In this document: piece by piece, positions 24,333 through 32,778 of the stretch
Layout: each line of letters begins with the position of its first letter
How positions within the stretch are numbered: the first letter of the stretch is position 1
DNA from: Chloroflexota bacterium
GTDB lineage: Bacteria > Chloroflexota > Anaerolineae > Anaerolineales > Villigracilaceae
DNA: 64,000 nucleotides
Direction: 5' to 3'
Assembly: GCA_021414245.1 (NCBI GenBank)
Contig: JAIOOU010000015.1
Span: 1-64,000 of the forward strand
Translations under genes and position numbers: made by a program
The notes under the pieces: generated by a model
Databases searched by the model: none
Seen by the model: only the letters and a program-made list of their open reading frames with translations
Told to the model about the DNA's origin: nothing

Positions 24333-27143
24333 TCACCCTCCATCGATCCGTTTCACCTCCATCGCAGCCGGCGCCTGATCGATGATGCGCGGGTTGAGCA
24401 CCCGTTCGAGCGCCGACCCGAGCATGGCGAATGCGAAACCGGTCAGCAGCAACAGGAAGATCGGAGCCAGCACCCAGAACGGGGATCCATACAGGGCACC
24501 GTGCGACAACCCATCATAGATGATGCGCCCCCACGACGGATAATTCGATTTGATGTTGAAGAATCCCAGCGTGGCTTCGAGGAAGATAAAGCTGGGCACC
24601 TGGGTCACCAGCTGGGGGATCAGGACCGGCAGGATGCGCGGCACAAGATAGCGGGTGATGATCCTGAAATTGCTCGCGCCGTATGAACGGGCCGCCTCAA
24701 TATACAGGGCCTCCTTCGCTTGCAGCAGTGCCGAACGAAAGGTCTTGATCGGCGCCCCGAAGGCATTGATCACCACCACGACCCCCAGGATCACCCAGAT
24801 GTTGATCCCGAACAGGGCATAGGCCAGCACGGCGATCGTCAGGCCGGGCAATACCATGTTCACTTCCGTCAACCGTTGAATGAAATTATCCAGCCAGCCG
24901 CCATACCAGACCCCGATGGCGGGCAACAGCATGGCCACGAACAGCATGATCAGGGTCCCGAACAGACCGATCAGCAGGGCAAAGGGCATGCCCCACAACA
25001 ACGGCACGACCAGGTCCCTGCGCCAGTAATCGGTGCCCGCCATTCCATATACCTGTCCCAACAGCACCAGCTGCGGGTGCAGATCACTGTCCTGTTCGAA
25101 CAACAGACTGGTGATGACCAGCTGATAGGTCCCGGGTTCCGGAATCGGCCGGTCCACTGCGGGCTTTGCGAACAACAATGTAAAGGCGGGGGTTGGCTGG
25201 ACCGCCTCGCGCACAAACCATCCCTTCCATTGCGGGTCCTGGTCGAGCAGTTTCAGAGTCGGAATCCCCGATTCAAAATCGTAACTCGTATTTCCCGCCA
25301 CAGCCTTGGGTTTAAGGCTCAGATGTCTTCCATCCGGGGTGACCCAGACCATTGATACAAAGGGCATCTTCTCCTTGTAGTCCGCATTCAAATAAAGAAA
25401 CACCTCGCTTGGAATTTCCCGATACGAATAATCGAATGTAAAAGTGCTTGTTTTTTCGATCCAGCCGTTTTCAAGGACCCGCAGGCTCGTATGGACCTGT
25501 GGACTACCCTCTTCGAAGATCAGGCTGGACAGCCTGGGAACGGCGCTGAACAGATTCGTCCAGGATGGCGCCGCTGTGCGCGGGGAATAACTTCGGCCGG
25601 AGACCCGGCTCGTATCATAAGCCTGCCCATACTGCTCATAAGGCAGGGCAGTCACTGCATAGACGGAACCTGCGAACATGATCGCGATAACGGTCAAGCC
25701 AAAGATGGCGGAGGGATATCTGCGAAGTTCATGAAGGAAAAATGCGCTGCGTGACCGCAAACCACCGATGACCTCAAGCCAGCGCCTCAATCTTTCCCTC
25801 CATGAGATATGTTTCGATCGCACGGGACCCGCTAACTGGTCCGGTTTACGTGAAGATTCCCTGCGGGCCGGGGCTTCAGACCGGGCGACCCAATTCCTCC
25901 ACAGGGATCGGGTCCTGACTTTGGGTTCGACCCCACTTTGCGGCGGGAGTAAATGAATGCGCGGATCCACAAGTACATAGGCAAGGTCAAGGAAGAAGAC
26001 CATGGCCCCCAACAGATAGGCAAAGATGACCACGATCTCGATCACCAGCATCAACTGTCCGGGAGCGACGGATTCGCCCCAGAAATCCGGCAGGGCCTCC
26101 TTGATGTACAGCCAGCCGATCCCCGGCCATTGGAAGACCACCTCCAAAGCCACGGTCAACTGCCAAAACCCGATCAAGAGGGTGGCGAAACTGGTCATCA
26201 CATAGGGCAGGGCCGGCCGCAGGATGTATCGATTCTCCAGCACCCGCGACGGCAGTCCCTTGGCGCGCGCCAGATCCACATAATCCTCTTCGGAATAAAG
26301 GATGAAGAAAGTGCGCCATGTGGACACGACCTGAAAAAGCAGACTGAATACAATGGCGGAGACCGGCAGGATCATATGCCGGGCAAGATCCAGCGCAGCC
26401 TCAACCGGGTCCTGCGATTGGACAAAATCGAACTTCCCGCCCACTGGCAGCCAGCGCAATCTCACGGCGAAGAAGGCGATCAATAAAATGGCGATCACCC
26501 AGCTCGGGACGGAGGAAAGCGGGGAAAGCGCGGAAAGCATGCGGTCAAGCCAGTTGCCGTAATGCCGCGCAAGATACAAGGCAAGCGGCATGCCGATCAA
26601 CAGGATCAGCAGATAGGATGTCCCGACCAGCAGCAGGGTATTGGGCAGGTGCTGCAGGACCACATCCCCCTTAAGGACTTGAGCCGAAAACCCAAACCCG
26701 GAAGGGTCCGCATAGCTCACGCTTAATCTGCCCCAGTTAAAGGTCAGCGCCTTCAAGGTCCACAGCAGATATCGGGGGAGATAAGGCAGGTCAAGTCCGG
26801 CATCAGAGCGCAGTTCCTTTTCCAACGCCAGTGCCTCCTCCGGTAGTGCGGACCCAAAGGGTATGGGCGGGATCAATCCTTGAAAGGCTGCAGCACGGAT
26901 ATATTGAGTGACCTGGGATTCCAGGCTGGATTGAAAAGGCGATATGGCCGGTCCCAACCCGCGCGGGGAGGGCGTGTTCGCGATCAGCAGGGTCGCAAAC
27001 ACTCCGATAAAAATGGTGAGCGCGATCGACAAGACCTTGCCCGCAAGGTAACGAGCTGCACTCCACCACAGGCGCGTACGGGAAGGAAGTCCCTGGTTTT
27101 TTTCCTGTTCCATGCAGGAAGTTATACAGGACCCGGCGAACAT
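24333..27143 (-). CDS. Fused ABC permease (DppB-DppC type) with large outside insert
   Basis: About 936 residues from the ATG at 27143, which has GGGGAGGG 6 nt upstream (an ATG at 27149 touches the same site). The N-terminal half is DppB-like, with EAA motif LARAKGLPSRVLENRYI near 290-310. The C-terminal half is DppC-like, with EAARSYGASNFRIITRYL near 816. Oligopeptide/nickel importers normally use two separate permease chains. Between the second half's first helix (about 490-505) and its core (from about 713) lies an outside domain of about 200 residues, rich in beta-type sequence. No ATPase or solute-binding protein gene is adjacent, so the substrate is unknown. Confidence 0.88.
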   Translation of the reverse strand: MFAGSCITSCMEQEKNQGLPSRTRLWWSAARYLAGKVLSIALTIFIGVFATLLIANTPSPRGLGPAISPFQSSLESQVTQYIRAAAFQGLIPPIPFGSALPEEALALEKELRSDAGLDLPYLPRYLLWTLKALTFNWGRLSVSYADPSGFGFSAQVLKGDVVLQHLPNTLLLVGTSYLLILLIGMPLALYLARHYGNWLDRMLSALSPLSSVPSWVIAILLIAFFAVRLRWLPVGGKFDFVQSQDPVEAALDLARHMILPVSAIVFSLLFQVVSTWRTFFILYSEEDYVDLARAKGLPSRVLENRYILRPALPYVMTSFATLLIGFWQLTVALEVVFQWPGIGWLYIKEALPDFWGESVAPGQLMLVIEIVVIFAYLLGAMVFFLDLAYVLVDPRIHLLPPQSGVEPKVRTRSLWRNWVARSEAPARRESSRKPDQLAGPVRSKHISWRERLRRWLEVIGGLRSRSAFFLHELRRYPSAIFGLTVIAIMFAGSVYAVTALPYEQYGQAYDTSRVSGRSYSPRTAAPSWTNLFSAVPRLSSLIFEEGSPQVHTSLRVLENGWIEKTSTFTFDYSYREIPSEVFLYLNADYKEKMPFVSMVWVTPDGRHLSLKPKAVAGNTSYDFESGIPTLKLLDQDPQWKGWFVREAVQPTPAFTLLFAKPAVDRPIPEPGTYQLVITSLLFEQDSDLHPQLVLLGQVYGMAGTDYWRRDLVVPLLWGMPFALLIGLFGTLIMLFVAMLLPAIGVWYGGWLDNFIQRLTEVNMVLPGLTIAVLAYALFGINIWVILGVVVVINAFGAPIKTFRSALLQAKEALYIEAARSYGASNFRIITRYLVPRILPVLIPQLVTQVPSFIFLEATLGFFNIKSNYPSWGRIIYDGLSHGALYGSPFWVLAPIFLLLLTGFAFAMLGSALERVLNPRIIDQAPAAMEVKRIDGG

Positions 27144-27210
27144 TTTCATCCCTCCCCGGTAGGGACTTGAACAGGACTATATTACGTGTTTTGGCCTGCC
27201 GGGGAACCCC

Positions 27211-27240
27211 TTAAAAAGAAAGGCGGCTTTTGCAGCCGCC
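27211..27240 (-). terminator. Rho-independent terminator after 27248 sulfotransferase
   Basis: On the minus strand GGCGGCT-gcaa-AAGCCGCC is followed by TTTCTTTTTAA, a few bases after the stop at 27248. Confidence 0.8.
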
Positions 27241-27247
27241 CGATCCA

Positions 27248-28102
27248 TCACCAGTCATTATTCCTTTCGTACCCCAGCCTGACCAGCAGATCCCCCGCCA
27301 CATCCTTGAACAATTTCTTATGCCCTTCGGTAAAATGCTGCCTCCATCCACCCGTCTTTCCCGAGCGGAAGGTGTGACTCCTGCCCGGCTGAATGGCTTC
27401 CACCAGGGCGGAGAGGGCCTTTTCGCGTGTGACGGGAATCCTGTAGCCTGTCTTCTCCACTTCATCCAGCATGGCGTTCAAGGTGGCATCCCGGTGATCG
27501 ACCACCTCCTCAAAGCGGATGCACATGACATTCTTTTGTTCCAGCCACTCGAACACCCCTTCGTAGCGCTGTTGGACACTGACCATCTTCAAGCCGTCCC
27601 GGTCAATGCCGGTGATGGCAACGTTCAGCCTCGCGCCGAAGTCGGGCAGGGAGTTGTAGTAGGCATGCATGCCGTGTTCCTCGTGCATATCGGTCGCGAA
27701 GAAGACCTGCGAGACGAGCATGTCCCTCGGGTCGCGATACATGAAATAGTTCACGCGCCCGGCCGCGGTTAAGAGGGAGGTGTTTTCCCTGGTCGCATCC
27801 AGATATCCCCAGCCGATCACCCCGCGCGGAATCCGTTTCAGGTCCGCAAGAATTTCATCCGCTGTTCGGCGGCCGCCCTCGTATTTCACGGTGCGGACCG
27901 GCTCGGCGTCCACATAACGATAGGGCATGATCTGCGTAAAACCGTTCAGAATTTGCAACAGCAAATGCGAGCCGCTTTTGGGTTTGGAATTACCAAAGAC
28001 CGGCGGCGCTTCATGAAAAGAAAACCGCCGCCATCGCAGGATGGCTTGAGCGGTTTTCCCATAAGGACGAAATGTTCTGCGGATTTCTTGAGATAAATTC
28101 AT
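27248..28102 (-). CDS. PAPS-dependent sulfotransferase
   Basis: 284 residues. SKPKSGSHLLLQ (39-50) is the 5'-phosphosulfate loop, MYRDPRDMLVSQVFF the 3'-phosphate part, and FRSGKTGGWRQHF the C-terminal RxGxxGxW block. End GYERNNDW is shared with the protein at 19927. It lies downstream of NeuB on the same strand, with a hairpin between (28114-28157), so it may be co-expressed at a lower level. A role in sulfating the nonulosonate glycan or its lipid carrier is an inference. No strong Shine-Dalgarno precedes the ATG at 28102. Confidence 0.88.
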   Translation of the reverse strand: MNLSQEIRRTFRPYGKTAQAILRWRRFSFHEAPPVFGNSKPKSGSHLLLQILNGFTQIMPYRYVDAEPVRTVKYEGGRRTADEILADLKRIPRGVIGWGYLDATRENTSLLTAAGRVNYFMYRDPRDMLVSQVFFATDMHEEHGMHAYYNSLPDFGARLNVAITGIDRDGLKMVSVQQRYEGVFEWLEQKNVMCIRFEEVVDHRDATLNAMLDEVEKTGYRIPVTREKALSALVEAIQPGRSHTFRSGKTGGWRQHFTEGHKKLFKDVAGDLLVRLGYERNNDW

Positions 28103-28113
28103 TTTAATAATTT

Positions 28114-28157
28114 ACCACAAAGGACACCAAGGAAAAAGCCCTCGTGTCCTTTGTGGT
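28114..28157. repeat. Intergenic inverted repeat
   Basis: 14-bp perfect arms ACCACAAAGGACAC / GTGTCCTTTGTGGT with a 16-nt loop between neuB and the sulfotransferase. There is no clear T-tract, so it may be an attenuator or an mRNA 3' stabiliser rather than a strict terminator. Confidence 0.65.
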
Positions 28158-28166
28158 TAAAAAGGT

Positions 28167-29048
28167 TTATTCACTTACAACGCGGCGCAGTTTCTTCATC
28201 GAACCCTTCTCGGATTCGTAGACCTTCTTCACGCCGTCCCCGAGGGAGGCCTCGGTCACACGGATGTATTTGACCAGTCTCTCGAAGCCGCCCGGCTCAA
28301 CCGAGGCGGCCTGGTCGCTGCCCCACATGGCGCGATCCAGGGTGATGTGGCGTTCGACCGAGGTCGCGCCAAGCGCGATCGCAACCGCGGAAGGAACCAG
28401 CCCGACCTCGTGACCTGAATACCCAATCGGATTCTTCGGGAATTCCCTGCGCAGGGTTTCGATCATCTTGAGGTTCAATTCTTCAGGTTCACAGGGATAG
28501 GTGCTGGTGCAGTGCATGATCACCAGGTTGTCCTCGCCGATGACGTTCACGCCCTTATGGATCTGTTCCATCGTGGACATGCCGGTGGAAATAATGATGG
28601 GTTTGCCCGTCTTGCGGACATACTTCAACAGGTTGTGATCGGTCAGCGAAGCGGAAGGGACCTTATATGCGGGAGTATCGAACTTCTCCATGAAATCCAC
28701 CGAGGGCTCATCCCAGACCGAAACCATCCAGTCGATCTTCTTTTCCCTGCAATAGCGGTCGATCTCGCGATACTGCTCCTCGTTGAACTCAACCTTGTAG
28801 CGGTAATCCAGATAGGTGATGTACCCCCAGGGCGTCTCACGCATCTGCTTTTGCTGTTCCGGGGGAGTGCATACCTCAGGGGTGCGTTTCTGGAATTTGA
28901 CCGCATCCGCACCGGCATGCGCCGCGGCGTCAATGATCTTCTTGGCGACTTCCATGTCACCGTTGTGATTGATGCCGACCTCCGCGATCACATAGGCGGG
29001 ATGACCATCCCCCATCATTCGATTTCCAAATTTAATTTCACGGGCCAT
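28167..29048 (-). CDS. neuB: N-acetylneuraminate synthase family protein without SAF domain
   Basis: 293 residues forming only the TIM barrel: AEVGINHNGD (22-31), DAVKFQKRTPEV, KVPSASLTDHNLL, IISTGMSTMEQI, HCTSTYPCEPEELNL, GYSGHEVG and ERHITLD. This family condenses phosphoenolpyruvate with a hexosamine or hexose phosphate to give nonulosonate acids. The C-terminal antifreeze-like (SAF) domain of about 55 residues, which closes the active site of the partner subunit in NeuB dimers, is absent. The paralogue at 58173 keeps it. GGAG precedes the ATG. Two nucleotides separate it from the cytidylyltransferase fusion, so they share an operon. Confidence 0.9.
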   Translation of the reverse strand: MAREIKFGNRMMGDGHPAYVIAEVGINHNGDMEVAKKIIDAAAHAGADAVKFQKRTPEVCTPPEQQKQMRETPWGYITYLDYRYKVEFNEEQYREIDRYCREKKIDWMVSVWDEPSVDFMEKFDTPAYKVPSASLTDHNLLKYVRKTGKPIIISTGMSTMEQIHKGVNVIGEDNLVIMHCTSTYPCEPEELNLKMIETLRREFPKNPIGYSGHEVGLVPSAVAIALGATSVERHITLDRAMWGSDQAASVEPGGFERLVKYIRVTEASLGDGVKKVYESEKGSMKKLRRVVSE

Positions 29049-29050
29049 TC

Positions 29051-30286
29051 TTAATTCTCCTTTTTTGATAATTGCTTCAATACCATTTCACACAATTCAC
29101 GGATCGCCCCGTGACCGCCTGGTTTCGTCAGGACAAAATCCGCCGCGCGGATCACTTCAGGATATGCATCCGCAACCGCCACGGACCAGCCGGCGATCTC
29201 AAAACAGGGCAGGTCGTTCAGGTCATTGCCGAGATAAATCACATCCTGCGCCTTGAGGTTCCTCTTTTCAAGGATTTCGCGCATCACCCCGCCCTTGTTC
29301 TGCATGCCCACATTGTGGGTTGCCTCCACCCCCATCTTTTTCGCGCGCGCCAGCACGACCGGGTTCGGCTCCGAGGACAGGATCATGACTTCCACACCCA
29401 GTTCGTGCAGCTGCCGGATATGCATGCTGTCACTGCGCGAGGCGAGCACAGACTCCCTGCCCTCCTGATCCGTGATGACCAGGTTGTCGGTCACCACGCC
29501 GTCGAAATCGCAGAGGATCATTTTCACCGCCGCAGGCATGCTTCTGTGCTCCGGTCCCGGGGAGACCATGTCCAGTCCGCTGTATACGACGGCCTCATAC
29601 TTGGCCCAATCGGGCAGGCTGTCGATGTCTACCGTATATTTCGGGTCGATCAGCAACGGATAGATGACGTCCCCGGTCAGGGATTTCTTTTGTGTAATGG
29701 TGGCTTCGCGGATCGCATCAATGTGACCGGTCTGCCAATAAACAGGCGGAAGGATCTGGCGCGGGGCATTGTAAGGTTCGTCGATCCCCTCCACTTCAAG
29801 CAGGGGTTTTAAGGGTCTGTCTTCCCCGTTGAAGCGCCACATCTTAAAGGGATTTTGAGCGGCCGGAACCACCCCGCGCACACAATCGGCATTCTGGTGC
29901 TCCATCAGGATGCGGATGGAGTCGTCCACCAGGGCACGCGGGCGAATCGGGGATGTGGGACGCAGCTGCAAAATAATTTCGGGACGGTAGCCTTCGACAT
30001 CCTCCAAAAACTTAAGCGCATGTTCGAAAACAGGCAGGTCCGTGGTTTTATCCCGGGCAAGTTCAACCGGCCGCAGGAAGGGCGTCTCGGCACCATACTC
30101 GCGTGCAACTGCCGCAATCTCCTCATCATCCGTGGAAACGATCACGCGAGTCACCAGGCTGGATTGTTTCGCCGCGGCAATGCTCCAGGCGATCAGGGGA
30201 TAACCGGCAAAGGAACGGATATTTTTGCGGGGGATGCCCTTTGAACCGCCGCGGGCGGGGATGACTGCAAGGATTTTGTGGGTCAT
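29051..30286 (-). CDS. CMP-nonulosonate cytidylyltransferase fused to HAD (KdsC-like) phosphatase
   Basis: 411 residues. N-terminal NeuA-like domain (1-235) with the CTP loop IPARGGSKGIPRKN (9-22), LQLRPTSPIR and YTVDID. C-terminal HAD domain (about 250-405) with nucleophile pair D260-F-D262 (CDFDGVVTDN), SSEP, KGG and GNDLNDLPCF. The family activates nonulosonates as CMP-sugars and dephosphorylates the 9-phosphate intermediate. A bifunctional CMP-KDN synthetase/KDN-9-phosphate phosphatase of this layout is known in Bacteroides, and animal CMAS has the same order. So the NeuB at 28167 probably makes a 9-phosphate product (inference). Confidence 0.92.
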   Translation of the reverse strand: MTHKILAVIPARGGSKGIPRKNIRSFAGYPLIAWSIAAAKQSSLVTRVIVSTDDEEIAAVAREYGAETPFLRPVELARDKTTDLPVFEHALKFLEDVEGYRPEIILQLRPTSPIRPRALVDDSIRILMEHQNADCVRGVVPAAQNPFKMWRFNGEDRPLKPLLEVEGIDEPYNAPRQILPPVYWQTGHIDAIREATITQKKSLTGDVIYPLLIDPKYTVDIDSLPDWAKYEAVVYSGLDMVSPGPEHRSMPAAVKMILCDFDGVVTDNLVITDQEGRESVLASRSDSMHIRQLHELGVEVMILSSEPNPVVLARAKKMGVEATHNVGMQNKGGVMREILEKRNLKAQDVIYLGNDLNDLPCFEIAGWSVAVADAYPEVIRAADFVLTKPGGHGAIRELCEMVLKQLSKKEN

Positions 30287-30328
30287 AGATTCTCCGCTGG
30301 GAGGGTTTCCTCACGCAGCCTGATCGGA

Positions 30329-31156
30329 TTACCAGGCCGTCCAGCCGCCGTCCACAATGACGTTATTTCCGGTCATATAGGAGGAGGCATCGGAGGCGAG
30401 GAACAACAGGGCGCCGTTCATTTCATCCTTTTTGGCCATGCGTCCCAAAATGGTTTTGGCCGAATAATTCGTTACAAAATATTCCTCGTGATCGTTGAAG
30501 ACACCGCCCGGAGTGAGCGCATTGACGCGAATCTCGGTCCCGGCATAATAAGCGGCAAGGTACTTTGTAAAACCCATCACCCCGGCCTTGGTGGTTGTAT
30601 AGTAGACGGGTTTATACGCCACGCGTTTTCCGTCTTTGATGTAAATGCGCTGGTCCGGGCCGTTCAGCCCATAGGTGGAACAGATGTTGATGATACTGCC
30701 TTTTTTACCCTGCGCAACCATCTGCTTAACACAGGCTTGAGTCACCAAAAACATGCCGGTCAGGTTGACGTTCAAGGCCGCGTTCCACTGTTCGAGTGGA
30801 TAGTCCTCGAATGCGCCCGGGGCAATGCCTTTGGCAGCGGCATCCGGGTCGAATTTGGGATCGAGGGCGGCCGAATTCACCAGTACATCGAGCCGGCCAA
30901 AGGTCGAAAGAACCGAGGCAACCATCGCATTGACCGAGTCAGGCTTCGTGATGTCCACTGCAATGCCTTTGGCCCGGTATCCATCTTTAACCAACCCATC
31001 CGCCACCTTGACTGCGGCATCGCCATTCAGGTCAGCCACCGCCACGGAAGCACCGGCTTCGGCCAGGGTTTTGCAAAACTCGGCACCGAGCAGGCCGATG
31101 CCGCCCGTGACCAGCGCGATGCGGTCCTTCAAATTAAATTTATCCAGGATTGTCAT
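30329..31156 (-). CDS. SDR oxidoreductase (PtmA-like)
   Basis: 275 residues, classical short-chain dehydrogenase. Nucleotide loop TGGIGLLG (17-24), NSAA, catalytic Ser in CSTYG, YYTTTKAG providing Y-x3-K, and TPGGVFN. It lies directly upstream of the cytidylyltransferase fusion in the same orientation. Campylobacter PtmA, an SDR of the legionaminic-acid region, shows similar context; whether this enzyme reduces a nonulosonate precursor is inference. AGAAGG precedes the ATG. Confidence 0.88.
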   Translation of the reverse strand: MTILDKFNLKDRIALVTGGIGLLGAEFCKTLAEAGASVAVADLNGDAAVKVADGLVKDGYRAKGIAVDITKPDSVNAMVASVLSTFGRLDVLVNSAALDPKFDPDAAAKGIAPGAFEDYPLEQWNAALNVNLTGMFLVTQACVKQMVAQGKKGSIINICSTYGLNGPDQRIYIKDGKRVAYKPVYYTTTKAGVMGFTKYLAAYYAGTEIRVNALTPGGVFNDHEEYFVTNYSAKTILGRMAKKDEMNGALLFLASDASSYMTGNNVIVDGGWTAW

Positions 31157-31165
31157 TGGAACCTT

Positions 31166-32719
31166 CTAGGGTTGGGCCGCGTAGATCTTGTCCCCATGCG
31201 TATCGTGGACAAGGTACAGGCCGTTTGATAATTGCATATAGATCGTTTGCACATCTTCGGATTCCGAGCCGAACTTGAACAGGGCCAGGACGGCCTTTCC
31301 GGATCGCACATCCTTTTGCAGGGCTTCCACACCCTGGGCATATCCTTCCCGCGGCAGTCCGGTGACAGGGTCGATCAGGTCGGGCAGGACATGGCTGGGG
31401 CGGCCCGCATAAAGATAGACTGGACCGGGCTGGTTGGTGTAGATGCGGATATCCTCCGGCAGCCCGCTCAGGAAATCCATTGCCTGTGAATCATACCATT
31501 GGAAGGAGGCATATCCCTGCCCGCCTTTATGCAATTTTGCGACCGCGCCTGCGGCATCGTAGGCGGAAAGGCCAAGGATCAGGACAGCGCCGGTCACAAC
31601 CAGGATGCGCACGGCCTGCGATCGTCTTTCCCACAGCCAGCAGCCCAATACGACCAGCAGGATCAGCAGGGATACATACACAGGCGAAAGAATGCGCAGT
31701 TTGAATTTCGTGCTGGCATCGAACAGGAGCATCGTGGCAATGATGGAGGCAAGATACCCAAGGATGTACAGTCCATTGGCAAAGGCCAGCACTTCGGGCC
31801 GTTCACCGGCGGGTTGAAAAAATTTCTTCAGTCCCTTCCAGGAAACCCAGATCAGGAGGGCCAAAGCCAGAGTCATCAAAAACACGGGAAAGAAGTCCGG
31901 GATTTTGATCAACGCCCGCCGCCATGCCTCCACGGGAATAAAGAATTCGGAAAAATTATGGATGCCGGTTTGAATATTTTCCGCGGTGATGGGATGATAG
32001 ACCAGGGTGCGGTTGGTGGCATTGTCTGCGACGATCTTGTTGCGAATGCTCCAGCCCAGAAGAAAAGGAAGCGCAGTCAGGATAAATATCAAGGCTGCGG
32101 TTAACCTTTTTTTCCAGGTATCATGCAGCAGCACCAGGGTAATGAGAAAGGTCAGGAAAAGCGCAAGGCCAGCATAGCGGGTCAGATACGCAAAGGCCAC
32201 GAGACAGGCGGCGGCCGCCAGCCAGATGTTCTTTTCAGATCGAAAGTATTCGGAAAAGGCGAGAAAAGCTGCAAGACTGAAGAAGATATAAAGCGGCTCG
32301 CTCATGGCGACCGCATGGACATTGAACAGGGAGGCATTGACCACAAACAAGATGGCCAGTACCACGCCGGCAATTTGTGAGCGGGTCATGCGCCAGCCCA
32401 ACAGGCCCAGCAAAAATGAGTTTGCGCCAAACAGAATGGAATTCAGAAAACGCGTGCCACGCAGCGGATCAAGCCCGCCCAGACCGATCAAAGCCAGGAT
32501 GGATGAAAAACCGGGGGGAAAATGGGTCACGGGTTGATTGGAAGCCAGCCAGGCTTCGCGATACCCATTCCCCGCCAGGATGCTGCGCGCGCCCGCAATA
32601 TATGCGATCGAATCATCCGAAAGACCCAGTCCCTGCGGAGTCGCATACAGGATGAGGGACGTTCCCAAAACGGCGAGCAGGCCAAGGGTCAGGAAAGAAG
32701 CGGCGCGGGATTTGGTCAT
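31166..32719 (-). CDS. Integral membrane glycosyltransferase-like protein (GT-C, PMT/ArnT type)
   Basis: 517 residues with about ten transmembrane helices. The first outside loop has GLSDDSIAYIAGARSILAG, with the paired acidic residues expected of GT-C enzymes, and FPPGFSSILALIGL. A hydrophilic domain of about 100 residues at the C-terminus ends LSNGLYLVHDTHGDKIYAAQP. GT-C enzymes use polyprenyl-phosphate sugars on the outer face of the membrane. Nine bases separate it from the SDR downstream. Substrate unknown. Confidence 0.75.
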   Translation of the reverse strand: MTKSRAASFLTLGLLAVLGTSLILYATPQGLGLSDDSIAYIAGARSILAGNGYREAWLASNQPVTHFPPGFSSILALIGLGGLDPLRGTRFLNSILFGANSFLLGLLGWRMTRSQIAGVVLAILFVVNASLFNVHAVAMSEPLYIFFSLAAFLAFSEYFRSEKNIWLAAAACLVAFAYLTRYAGLALFLTFLITLVLLHDTWKKRLTAALIFILTALPFLLGWSIRNKIVADNATNRTLVYHPITAENIQTGIHNFSEFFIPVEAWRRALIKIPDFFPVFLMTLALALLIWVSWKGLKKFFQPAGERPEVLAFANGLYILGYLASIIATMLLFDASTKFKLRILSPVYVSLLILLVVLGCWLWERRSQAVRILVVTGAVLILGLSAYDAAGAVAKLHKGGQGYASFQWYDSQAMDFLSGLPEDIRIYTNQPGPVYLYAGRPSHVLPDLIDPVTGLPREGYAQGVEALQKDVRSGKAVLALFKFGSESEDVQTIYMQLSNGLYLVHDTHGDKIYAAQP

Positions 32720-32731
32720 CGAAAACGAACA

Positions 32732-32763
32732 GGTGACAGCCGCTTTTAAGAGCGGCTGTCACC
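32732..32763 (-). terminator. Terminator after sat-cysC
   Basis: 13-bp stem GGTGACAGCCGCT / AGCGGCTGTCACC with a 6-nt loop between sat-cysC and the GT-C gene. The minus strand continues TGTTCGTTTTC, so it separates the two transcripts. Confidence 0.7.
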
Positions 32764-32778
32764 TCCTCATTCATTAAA

